Assembly: GCF_014637085.1 (NCBI RefSeq)
Contig: NZ_BMEU01000006.1
Span: 1-64,000 of the forward strand
Length of the DNA stretch: 64,000 nt
From: Comamonas phosphati
Lineage (GTDB): Bacteria; Pseudomonadota; Gammaproteobacteria; Burkholderiales; Burkholderiaceae_C
Direction of reading: 5' to 3'
Part shown: piece after piece, positions 1 through 6,720 of the stretch
How positions within the stretch are numbered: position 1 is the stretch's first letter
How the letters are laid out: the number at the start of each line of letters is the position of its first letter
Program-made: the position numbers and the translations under genes
The notes under the pieces: model-generated
Told to the model about the DNA's origin: nothing
Databases searched by the model: none
The model's input: the letters and a program-made list of their open reading frames with translations, nothing else

Positions 1-108
1 CCTCCGGCACAAGCTGAGGCAAACTACTACCGGCATCTCGCCAGTCAGGTCTCCACGGTGGTGGCCTGACTTAAACCAAACAGCCTCCACGAAACCCGGG
101 GCGGTTCA
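1..108 (+). mobile_element. 3' end of an IS3-family insertion sequence (partial)
   Basis: The first 69 bases read as the last 22 codons of a transposase with a PPAQAEANYY-type C-terminus, which is typical of one IS3-family branch, and end in TGA at 67-69. About 40 bases later the sequence reaches GGGGCGGTTCA, which reads on the other strand as TGAACCGCCCC, a familiar IS3-family terminal repeat start. The element enters from outside the window, so its other end and its target duplication cannot be seen. Family assignment rests on the short C-terminal motif and the terminus only. Confidence 0.6.
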
Positions 109-401
109 CGCAAGGTTCTCAGTGGCCTCGCGTCATTGTTCCTCTCACGGGTCACCGACTGTTGGACAGAACACTCGTCTACACGGCAGTCACGCGGGCT
201 CAGAAACAGGTGCTTCTGGTCGGGGACGAAGCTGCAGCCAGGGTCGCAGTTGAGGGCGCACCTCGCGCACAAGCACGCCAAGTTTGTCTGGATTCGCTTT
301 TGGCTGAGGCTTTGGCATAGGACGATAGGGCTATGGGTCATGAGCGTCCTGCGGAACTCCTTGCCACGCGGTACAATGTGTCCTTGCACCAAGCATCTTA
401 T
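109..401. other. ssrA upstream region, no gene seen
   Basis: Nothing protein-like is supported here; the open frames on both strands have no recognisable family and overlap each other. A TACAAT hexamer at 372-377 lies about 25 bases before the mature tmRNA start and could be the -10 box of the ssrA promoter, but I see no convincing -35 box at the right distance. Confidence 0.4.
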
Positions 402-778
402 GGGGGTGAATTGGTTTCGACGTGGGTTCGGACGCGTTTCAGGGCATGCCGAGGTTCTGTCACCTCGTAAAACAGCAGAAAAAAACTAACTGCAAACGAC
501 GAACGTTTCGCACTCGCCGCTTAAACACCGGTGAGCCTCACAACAGCAGGCCGATGGGCTGGGCAAGGGGGTCGAAAGACTTCCAGGCTGTGAGGGAATT
601 TACATCGGCTGGTCATGCGTCGGGCACCTTGACGTATGACGAGATCTAAGGATGCTGGCTTCTTGGGTAGCGTGCCACTGCGCGATCTAAGAGGCGAGAC
701 TCAAATCAGACGGCTAAGCATGTAGAACTGGGCGAAGAAGGCTTGCGGACGCGGGTTCAAGTCCCGCCACCTCCACCA
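402..778 (+). ncRNA. ssrA: transfer-messenger RNA (tmRNA), ssrA
   Basis: tmRNA rescues stalled ribosomes by acting first as an alanyl-tRNA and then as a short mRNA. The 5' end GGGGGTGAATTGG at 402 and the 3' end with the T-arm GGGTTCAAGTCCC and terminal CCA at 776-778 are the conserved tRNA-like parts. The tag frame at 492-524 reads ANDERFALAA followed by TAA, a betaproteobacterial tag. The length of 377 nt is usual for a one-piece tmRNA. Its 3' end is a classic integration site for islands; diverged copies of this 3' end plus terminator occur again near 41.2 and 51.2 kb. Confidence 0.97.
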
Positions 779-784
779 CTATTC

Positions 785-816
785 AAAAAACCAACCGTTC
801 TCGGTTGGTTTTTTTT
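785..816 (+). terminator. rho-independent terminator of ssrA
   Basis: AACCAACCG at 789-797 pairs with CGGTTGGTT at 802-810 around a TTCT loop and is followed by a run of T. It lies 10 bases after the tmRNA CCA end. The same hairpin design recurs in the two ssrA-end-like repeats further right. Confidence 0.9.
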
Positions 817-949
817 CGCCCATTTCCCCCAGTGTTGGCGCGGGTTCGGGCCTTACTGCGACGGACGCCGCCGCCCCGGATGACCCCGTTTCGGGCAGTT
901 TTCCGTTCTCTGTTCCAGCCCATTCTCTGTTTCCGCGAAGGACGACTCC

Positions 950-1216
950 GCACCCGAACCAGCAACGACGCGGGTTTCCGGCTCATTGTTCGTCTTGGAA
1001 ACCGCCTTCACGCGGGCGACCCGACACCGGAGCAGGCTACAAGCTCACGATGGGTCGAACTTCTCAAGTGGTCGGCATCCCTGTCTGTTAGACGAGTGCT
1101 TTGCGTGATGCTGGCCCTCAGGCAATCTGCCAGCGGTTTGTCGTACTTCTCGACTTGCTTGATCGCACGGTCGACGGCATTGCGGAACGCGGCGCGGACA
1201 TTTTTTAATTGGCAAC
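950..1216 (-). pseudogene. decayed duplicate of the 3' end of the QueC-like gene
   Basis: This stretch aligns along its length with 2112-2375, which holds the intergenic tail and the last codons of the QueC-like gene. Shared blocks include CAGCAACGACGCGGGTTTCC and CTTGTCGTACTTCTCGA. The copy has many substitutions and small gaps, and its 5' part is interrupted, so it codes for nothing intact. It sits directly beside ssrA, at the island edge. It could come from a tandem duplication or from replacement of one QueC-type island by another. The rest of 816-1289 shows no gene. Confidence 0.75.
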
Positions 1217-1289
1217 ATTGCGTAGCTTGCTTCCCTTACCTTGGACCCCTGCGATTCAACAACACCGGCTGGGGATGAACTGTCGGGCA

Positions 1290-2075
1290 TCAGGATTCAT
1301 CCCCCAGCGTTTCCTCCAACTGCCCTATGGCATCTTCCACCGCTGGACGAATGTCCTTTTCCAGCACCAGCGCCCTGATGTCTTTTTCAAAGCGTTCAAA
1401 CAGTGCTGATAGCAAAGCGCAGTCCTCGTCTTCACGTAGCAGCTCCATGTAGCGTTCCAGCAGCGCATGGCTGATGTCGGCTATGTTGCTGGCACCACCT
1501 GCAAGCATTTGATCCACATACTCGGACAGGAAGTCGCTGTGCTCACCTGCATCAGAGAGTGCTTTGCCCGCAAGACCGTCCAGGCTGATTTCCATCGGTA
1601 TGACATCGCCACGATCAGGCCCGATGAAATCGAGATTGCGCCGCGATGCGGACTGATTGACACGTTCCAGCACAGCGGAGGTAATTTCGTCGCGGTTGAT
1701 GCCCTCGATGCTGTCGGGATCATCCGCAGCGCCTAGGTCGTTTCGGGTATAGATACTTAAAAACAACAAGGTGTGCTGAGGCAGTACATCTACGGCGTCT
1801 GCAATCACAGCGTTCAACGTTTCTTCAAAATTTCTGCTGGTAGAGCCAAAGCCAATGTCATCGTCGTCATACGGACCTTCCTGCAACTGCCAGCAGTATT
1901 CGTCCCATAGATGGCGGGCGGCAACATCACCGAACATATCGATGGCATCCATATCCCGCAGCGCGGAGATGGTCGCTTGCACCAATTTGTCCAGTTCGGG
2001 GGCCGCCGCTGCGTGAGCCGCCTGGACGAATCGGTCATAGTCGTCTGTAGAGACTTTGATGGTTTCATGGTTCAT
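1290..2075 (-). CDS. acidic protein of unknown function, last gene of the QueC-like operon
   Basis: The 261-residue product is strongly acidic, with runs such as PYDDDDIGFGS, and has no signal peptide or membrane segment. I recognise no enzyme motif. The central part (about residues 55-110, with LWDEYCWQLQEG and LFLSIYTRNDL) looks like a folded conserved core; the C-terminal third is helical. The ATG at 2075 is preceded by GGAGGTC, a good ribosome site. It follows the QueC-like gene by 120 bases on the same strand, so it is likely co-transcribed and may be an effector, inhibitor or accessory subunit of that enzyme. Function unknown. Confidence 0.7.
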   Translation of the reverse strand: MNHETIKVSTDDYDRFVQAAHAAAAPELDKLVQATISALRDMDAIDMFGDVAARHLWDEYCWQLQEGPYDDDDIGFGSTSRNFEETLNAVIADAVDVLPQHTLLFLSIYTRNDLGAADDPDSIEGINRDEITSAVLERVNQSASRRNLDFIGPDRGDVIPMEISLDGLAGKALSDAGEHSDFLSEYVDQMLAGGASNIADISHALLERYMELLREDEDCALLSALFERFEKDIRALVLEKDIRPAVEDAIGQLEETLGDES

Positions 2076-2195
2076 GTGACAGACCTCCTAGTTTGCAGAA
2101 TTTATCGAGTCCCGAATCAGCAACGACGCGGGTTTCCGGATCCTTGTTCGTCTTGGAATCCGTCTTCACGCAGGCGACCCGACCGCGCGACTGAG

Positions 2196-4319
2196 CTAGA
2201 CGTTCACGATGGGCCGAACGTCCCAAGTGATCGGTGACTCGGGTCGATAGCCCACAACGTCGCCGCGCTTGATGCTGGTGTTCAGGTGTTCTGCCAGCGG
2301 CTTGTCGTACTTCTCGATCTGCTTGATGGCGCGGTCGACAGCGTTGCGGAAGGCATCCCGGACGTTCTTCCGCTTGTCCCCGGCCTTGCGTTGCCGCCCG
2401 CCGAGGCCTTTGCCGCCCTCCATCGCCTTGGTCAGGAAGGCCATTTCCTCCTCGATCTCCTCAATGCGGGCGTGGTCACCGGCTTCGCGCGCCTCCTCAA
2501 TCTCGCCCAGCAGCTCGCGGGCGCGCTGCTGCCATTCACGGAGGGCTTGCCTGTCTGCGACGTCACCCGCATCGCCCAGAGGGATGCCTTGGGTCACTTG
2601 GAAGCCTTCCACAATATCTTCCGGTGCCACCCCGGTGTTGGCGGGGAGATCAATGGCGTTGGCCGCGCTTCCAACGGCGATCTCATAGACGGATGTCTCG
2701 CGATCCGGGAACGCCAGCAACAAGTTGATGTATTCAGCCCCCTTGTCCACGCCCTGGATGAGGATGGTGTGTCGCCCCCGACCTTGAAACCGTGCCTCCC
2801 AGACACCACCGCGCTTTCGGAAGATGTTGTCCGGCAGCTTTTCGGCCGACACCACGACGGGCATCGAGACCACCGAGCCGGACTCATAGGCCGTCCGAAG
2901 CAGGCAGTCGCCGGGCAGCGTGCGCTCACGAATCCCCTTGCTGTGGCGACTGAGCAGCTCATCCAATGCCCCCATCACCTCGTTGGCGTGTCTCTTGTAG
3001 AGGTCGAATACGCGCTGGGCAGCCTGACCGGCGCTGTTGTAGTTCAGGTACTTGAACACCCGAGCAACGTCGGGGTAGCTGCTCACGAACTGCGCCACGT
3101 CCGTGAGGCCTTTCACCTGATTGGCTCGCTCCAGATAGGCCGCCGCCATAATCTTGTCCTCGCCCTTGTCACGGCTCTGGGTGAACACGTCGAACTTGTA
3201 GTGCTCCACCGGATCGTGTTGATCGGCGTTGGCCGCGAGGACGGCAAAGCGCCTGTCGATGCACTGCGAGCAGCCGCCGCAATGGGTGTGCTGGTTCGAC
3301 ATCTCCCAGGTGTGCGTGCAGGTCATCGAATGCTTGATCAGGTCTTGGCAGCCCGAGTCTGTGATGACCTTGACGACGTCGGCCTTGGTTTTCCATATGT
3401 ACGGATTCTCGATGGTGAAGGGCTCGCCAGCCACCAGCGTGATGATTTCCTGGAAGCCCTTCATCACCTTTGGGTGCGTCGTCCGCGTGGCGCGTCCGCC
3501 GACCACTTGGGCGCAAACCGGCAGGTTCAGACTGATGACGCCGTTTTCGTAGAAACGCACGCTGTTGAGACGTAGCATCTTGGCAATCGTTGCGCCAATC
3601 GACATATAGAGGAAAGACCGGCTGCGCTGTGTGTACTCATGGTTCAGCTCCTTGGTTTTGTGGACCCGCACGGTGATCCGGTGGGGAACGTTGTCAGTGG
3701 CCTTCTCGGCCAACATATCTTCAAGGGCTTTGTGGCGCTTGTTGAGTTTGGAGGTCGATTTGTGGGTCACCAAGACCACGCGCCGCTTCTGGTTCACCAC
3801 CTCGTCGATGGCTCCGGCCAGTGAATCCAAGCCGCCGGAAAACATCACCACCTGCTCCGGCATTCCGTACATCTGCTGGGCGTCGTTGAACTCGAGGTAC
3901 TCTTGAAACTGGTGATCCTGTTCCAACTGGACGAAGTCGAACTGGTATTGATCGTCGGACAAGAATCCAAGGGTCGAGCACAATGTGTCCTGAACTTCCT
4001 GGCTGTTCCAGAAGTCCGGGTTGCGCACGGGCACGACGAAGTGCAAATCTCGCCGCCAGCCGTCGCCGAAGGAATCGACATCATCCGCGCCACGCTTGAT
4101 GACCTGATCGGCGCTGTATACGTAGGTGGCAATCTCCAACAGATCATGAAATTTCGGATGCACGCTCCGGAACATCTTGCTGTGGACGTCCTCGATACGC
4201 AGGGTGATGTTGCCGTGTCCAGCCTTGCCCGAGAGACGGAGCCGCAGATCGCGTGACGGGTCGTTGCTGATGCCTTTGGCGGACGCGTTGCCGCAGAGGA
4301 CGTATCGCTTATCTTGCAT
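2196..4319 (-). CDS. QueC-like PP-loop ATPase with extra C-terminal domain (707 aa)
   Basis: QueC enzymes use ATP and ammonia to turn 7-carboxy-7-deazaguanine into the nitrile preQ0. The PP-loop motif SGGLDS is at residues 161-166, and the zinc cysteines are seen at C334, C347, C350 and C353 (CGGCSQC). Real QueC is about 230 residues; this protein has a 150-residue N-terminal extension and about 350 further residues. The last ~120 residues hold a charged coiled coil and an LGGRQRK motif resembling a C-terminal module I have seen on bacterial signalling ATPases. No other queuosine genes are nearby, so a role in tRNA or DNA base synthesis is unlikely. QueC-like proteins in QatABCD and type IV CBASS defence are the closest known parallels. 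Confidence 0.85.
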   Translation of the reverse strand: MQDKRYVLCGNASAKGISNDPSRDLRLRLSGKAGHGNITLRIEDVHSKMFRSVHPKFHDLLEIATYVYSADQVIKRGADDVDSFGDGWRRDLHFVVPVRNPDFWNSQEVQDTLCSTLGFLSDDQYQFDFVQLEQDHQFQEYLEFNDAQQMYGMPEQVVMFSGGLDSLAGAIDEVVNQKRRVVLVTHKSTSKLNKRHKALEDMLAEKATDNVPHRITVRVHKTKELNHEYTQRSRSFLYMSIGATIAKMLRLNSVRFYENGVISLNLPVCAQVVGGRATRTTHPKVMKGFQEIITLVAGEPFTIENPYIWKTKADVVKVITDSGCQDLIKHSMTCTHTWEMSNQHTHCGGCSQCIDRRFAVLAANADQHDPVEHYKFDVFTQSRDKGEDKIMAAAYLERANQVKGLTDVAQFVSSYPDVARVFKYLNYNSAGQAAQRVFDLYKRHANEVMGALDELLSRHSKGIRERTLPGDCLLRTAYESGSVVSMPVVVSAEKLPDNIFRKRGGVWEARFQGRGRHTILIQGVDKGAEYINLLLAFPDRETSVYEIAVGSAANAIDLPANTGVAPEDIVEGFQVTQGIPLGDAGDVADRQALREWQQRARELLGEIEEAREAGDHARIEEIEEEMAFLTKAMEGGKGLGGRQRKAGDKRKNVRDAFRNAVDRAIKQIEKYDKPLAEHLNTSIKRGDVVGYRPESPITWDVRPIVNV

Positions 4320-5097
4320 CGCTGCGCGCTCCCGCCTTCAGTTCATCCTTCATCTTCTTCAGCGCATAGCCTGCGAATCCGTCGGATGATTCTCTGGAAA
4401 TGTCGCCGCCTTCCTGAAAGCGGTGCTTGGAAAACCACTCGCTCGAAAACTGTTCGACGATGAGCGACGCCTCCCGGGTGTGAGTTTCCAGCGCCGCATT
4501 GAACTGGGCAGTCTGATTCATCGTTGCAAACCGCATCCCGTCGCCGAGCTGGGTATTGACGACCTTGGTCAGGAAATACTGCAGGCCCTCGTTGGCCAGC
4601 CGCGCAAAGAATCGGCGCGAAAACTCGCCAAACTCCCTGGGCTTGTCCAAGTCCGCAAGGGCAGCGCGCATCGTGTCCGGGTCAGAAGAAAACAACGAAT
4701 GGAGCTTTGGCGCCAGAACGTCATTGACGGCCCCGACGATGGCCCGGTTGGCGAGGCCGCCGAGATCGGATCGCTCGCCGTTGCCGTCCACGCGGCGATC
4801 CAGCGCTTCGGTGATCGCCGTGGTGACATCGATGAGGGAGGGTTCTGCGGGGAGATGGATACCCGCTGCCGCGAGGTGTTGACGAATATCCGGCTTTTTG
4901 GCGGCAATGGCCATCTGGGTCATCAACCAGACGGCTTCGGTATAGCCCACATCGTTCATGACGAAGGAGAATGCTTTCTCCGCTGCCGTAATGGTCGCAT
5001 TGGCGATCTGGGACACGTCGGCACCGGCTGCAATCAGCTCAATGACTTCCTTCCACGCCCTTGTTCTTGGTAATAGCCCAAGCCGAACATGCCCCAT
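4309..5097 (-). CDS. QueC-associated partner protein with Met-Gly N-terminus
   Basis: The 262-residue product has no recognised domain. It begins MGHVRLGLLPRTRAW, so removal of Met would expose an N-terminal glycine. The start at 5097 is supported by a GAGGGG ribosome site. The frame overlaps the start of the QueC-like gene by 11 bases, which suggests coupled translation and a shared complex. From memory, QueC-like defence enzymes modify the N-terminal glycine of a partner protein, so this protein is a candidate substrate. It is mostly helical and soluble. It does not look like QatB at sequence level as far as I can judge by eye. Confidence 0.75.
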   Translation of the reverse strand: MGHVRLGLLPRTRAWKEVIELIAAGADVSQIANATITAAEKAFSFVMNDVGYTEAVWLMTQMAIAAKKPDIRQHLAAAGIHLPAEPSLIDVTTAITEALDRRVDGNGERSDLGGLANRAIVGAVNDVLAPKLHSLFSSDPDTMRAALADLDKPREFGEFSRRFFARLANEGLQYFLTKVVNTQLGDGMRFATMNQTAQFNAALETHTREASLIVEQFSSEWFSKHRFQEGGDISRESSDGFAGYALKKMKDELKAGARSDAR

Positions 5098-5132
5098 TCA
5101 GGATTCCCCTCGTTGAAGTCAGAGCATCGCCA

Positions 5133-5366
5133 TCACTCGTTTCGCTTCACGACGACGATGCTTCGTGCCTTTTTTTCTTCTTTTCTCAAGTACCCCTTGC
5201 GTACCAGTTGCGCGATTTGTTCATGAGCGCTGGCGTGGCTGATACCCAGCGCCCCGGCCAGCTCCTTGACGGTGGGCGGCAGGCCCGTGCTGTCCAGGAT
5301 TTGGCAGATCGCTTTCAACGTTCTCGCCTGCGGCTCCGTAATGCCTTCGGTTTTTTGCTTGCTCAT
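5133..5366 (-). CDS. LexA-type winged-helix regulator of the QueC-like operon
   Basis: The 77-residue product is little more than one winged helix. Residues 10-65 resemble the LexA N-terminal DNA-binding domain (PPTVKELAGALGISHASAHE followed by a basic wing), but there is no LexA protease domain. The ATG at 5366 has GAGGAG upstream, so I prefer it to the upstream TTG at 5393. It is the first gene of the leftward operon, 35 bases before the partner gene. The perfect palindrome in its promoter is its likely binding site, which would make the operon self-repressed. Confidence 0.8.
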   Translation of the reverse strand: MSKQKTEGITEPQARTLKAICQILDSTGLPPTVKELAGALGISHASAHEQIAQLVRKGYLRKEEKKARSIVVVKRNE

Positions 5367-5391
5367 GGCATTGCTCCTCACCGATCTGTGC

Positions 5392-5420
5392 AATATATGA
5401 CCTGATGAATATCAGGTCAA
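5392..5420 (-). promoter_or_regulatory. promoter with palindromic operator for the QueC-like operon
   Basis: Read on the minus strand, TTGACC (5415-5420) and TATATT (5392-5397) are separated by 17 bases, close to the sigma-70 consensus. Between them lies GACCTGATGAATATCAGGTC (5399-5418), a perfect palindrome with 8-base arms. A protein bound there would block RNA polymerase. The regulator's ATG is 26 bases beyond the -10 box. Confidence 0.75.
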
Positions 5421-5474
5421 TGAGGCGACCCAAGACAAACCGCTCTCGGCCGACCACCGTCGGGAAGTGTGTCG

Positions 5475-5928
5475 TCAATCCCACGGCGCGGTTGGCTCGG
5501 GATCACACCACAGCCCGGCACGGCGCGCACGCGCCTCCTGCTCGGAAAATTCGTAGGCTCCGGCATCTTCGGCAGACTGTTCGCGGGCGTACTGCCGGTA
5601 CCACCACGCCATCCCGGTCGTGAGCTGGGCCTGCCCCGCGTCCAGGGTCTTGGGGCATGCGCGAGCCCTGCAGGATGGGTCAGCGACCATTACCTTGCCG
5701 ATGAGTCGTCCGTAACGGTCACTTTTGCTGGTCACCACTTCGACGTCCTTGTCGAATACCAGATCAGGCATCGACTCCTTGGAGCGTTGGCCGAAGGCCT
5801 GCTTCTTCTCCGGCGCATCGATGCCAGTCACCCGGATCTTGTGCTGGTTCTTGTCGGCATCAAGCACAGTGACCGTGTCGCCCGGTCACCCCGACCACTC
5901 TGCCCATGATGGTCTCTGCGCTGGCACT
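5475..5928 (-). pseudogene. thermonuclease (staphylococcal nuclease-like), broken
   Basis: SNase-family nucleases are exported, calcium-dependent DNA/RNA cutters. The frame from 5867 down reads the family core (IRVTGIDAPEKKQ, then DRYGRLIGKV, ending in RRAGLWCDPEP). The preceding part, GRVVGVTG, is in another frame: an extra base near 5879-5884 breaks the expected DTVTVLD strand. Further upstream there is a stop (5929-5931) where a signal peptide should be. So the gene has lost its export signal and is frameshifted. It lies at the junction between the QueC-like island and the prophage. Confidence 0.8.
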
Positions 5929-6073
5929 CTATGACGCCAGGGCGGTCAGCGTCGCTCAAAAAAATCTGCTGGAAATCTCGCTGTCCCTATCTGATGCACG
6001 CTGAAACGGGATACCCCGACCGCCCTGTGTGCATATTCTTCCTGACGGTCTGACAACTTTACTGGCTACCGAA

Positions 6074-6262
6074 ATGACCGTCGAACAATCATTCCCTGAA
6101 TTGATGTCCCCGAGACAGCGGGCGCGCGAAGCCGCAGAAATCATCGCGGCCGCCATCGCGCGCTTGCATTCCACACGTCCACAAGACAGCGATATTCCAC
6201 TTGGCTTCTCGGCACCCGAGCGCGTTCATACAAACCCCTCTACAGAAGGAGTTTTCAAATGA
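6074..6262 (+). CDS. small conserved protein of the serine recombinase module
   Basis: The 62-residue product (SPRQRAREAAEIIAAAIARL core) resembles the 71-residue protein at the same place in the second phage (TPEQRRRELASLLANGIARL). Both overlap the start of a DUF2924 gene, so the order is conserved. The ATG at 6074 gives the best match; an in-frame GTG at 6029 is an alternative start. The last third of the gene also contains the two-box element thought to drive the DUF2924 gene. Function unknown, but linked to the recombinase. Confidence 0.6.
   Translation: MTVEQSFPELMSPRQRAREAAEIIAAAIARLHSTRPQDSDIPLGFSAPERVHTNPSTEGVFK
6200..6229 (+). promoter_or_regulatory. two-box element, copy A (upstream of DUF2924 gene)
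   Basis: CTTGGCTTC, 10 bases, AGCGCGTTCAT. The second box ends 29 bases before the DUF2924 ATG. Five further copies with the same 10-base spacing precede other phage genes, each 33-36 bases from the start codon. Confidence 0.65.
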
Positions 6263-6720
6263 ACGCACCAATAAATTCCCCGTCTCTTGCGGCGCAAATT
6301 GCCAACCTGCCCAAATTGGCCATGAAGGACTTGTGGGTGGTTTGGGACAAGTATTTCCCGCAGCGTCCACCCCACCATAACCGGGCCTATGTCGAAGGCC
6401 GTGTCGCCTACAAGATTCAGGAGGAGGCACTGGGCACCACGCTGCTCGTGCAGACGCAAATGGCACGGATCGGCGAAGCCCAATCCAACATCAAGACGCA
6501 GCGCGGCGTCGAAGTCCAGGTGATTCCCGGCACGGTGCTGGTGCGGGAATTCGACAACCGCGAACACCGCGTCACAGCACAGGCGGACGGCTTCTTTGAA
6601 TACGAAGGCCGCCGCTTCAAGAGCTTGTCCGGAGTCGCACGCCACATCACCGGCACCCAGTGGTCAGGGCCGCTGTTTTTCGGAATCACCAAGAACAAAC
6701 CGAAGCGAGGTGCCAAATGA
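6259..6720 (+). CDS. DUF2924 family protein
   Basis: The 153-residue product matches DUF2924: an N-terminal region with LPKLAMKDLWVVWDKYFP, a central basic region, and the C-terminal HRVTAQADGFFEYEGRRFKS and SGVARHITGTQWSGPLFFG signatures. The family is found next to large serine recombinases in phages and islands of Proteobacteria; its activity is not known, though an accessory or directionality role in recombination is reasonable. The stop overlaps the recombinase start by 4 bases (ATGA). The homologue in the second phage is at 55618-56112. Confidence 0.9.
   Translation: MNAPINSPSLAAQIANLPKLAMKDLWVVWDKYFPQRPPHHNRAYVEGRVAYKIQEEALGTTLLVQTQMARIGEAQSNIKTQRGVEVQVIPGTVLVREFDNREHRVTAQADGFFEYEGRRFKSLSGVARHITGTQWSGPLFFGITKNKPKRGAK

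Noticed and set aside
372-377. Firm ssrA promoter
   Set aside because: A good -10-like hexamer exists but no acceptable -35 box at 16-18 bases, so no promoter feature is claimed.
136-649. Open frames overlapping ssrA and its upstream region
   Set aside because: The tmRNA explains 402-778, and the frames show no protein-like composition.
2286-3575. Plus-strand open frame of 429 codons opposite the QueC-like gene
   Set aside because: The minus frame carries the PP-loop and zinc cysteines; the plus frame is a codon shadow.
2196-4319. Assignment as genuine queuosine QueC or as QatC
   Set aside because: Length (707 aa), extra domains and missing partner genes argue against both; only the QueC-like fold is claimed.
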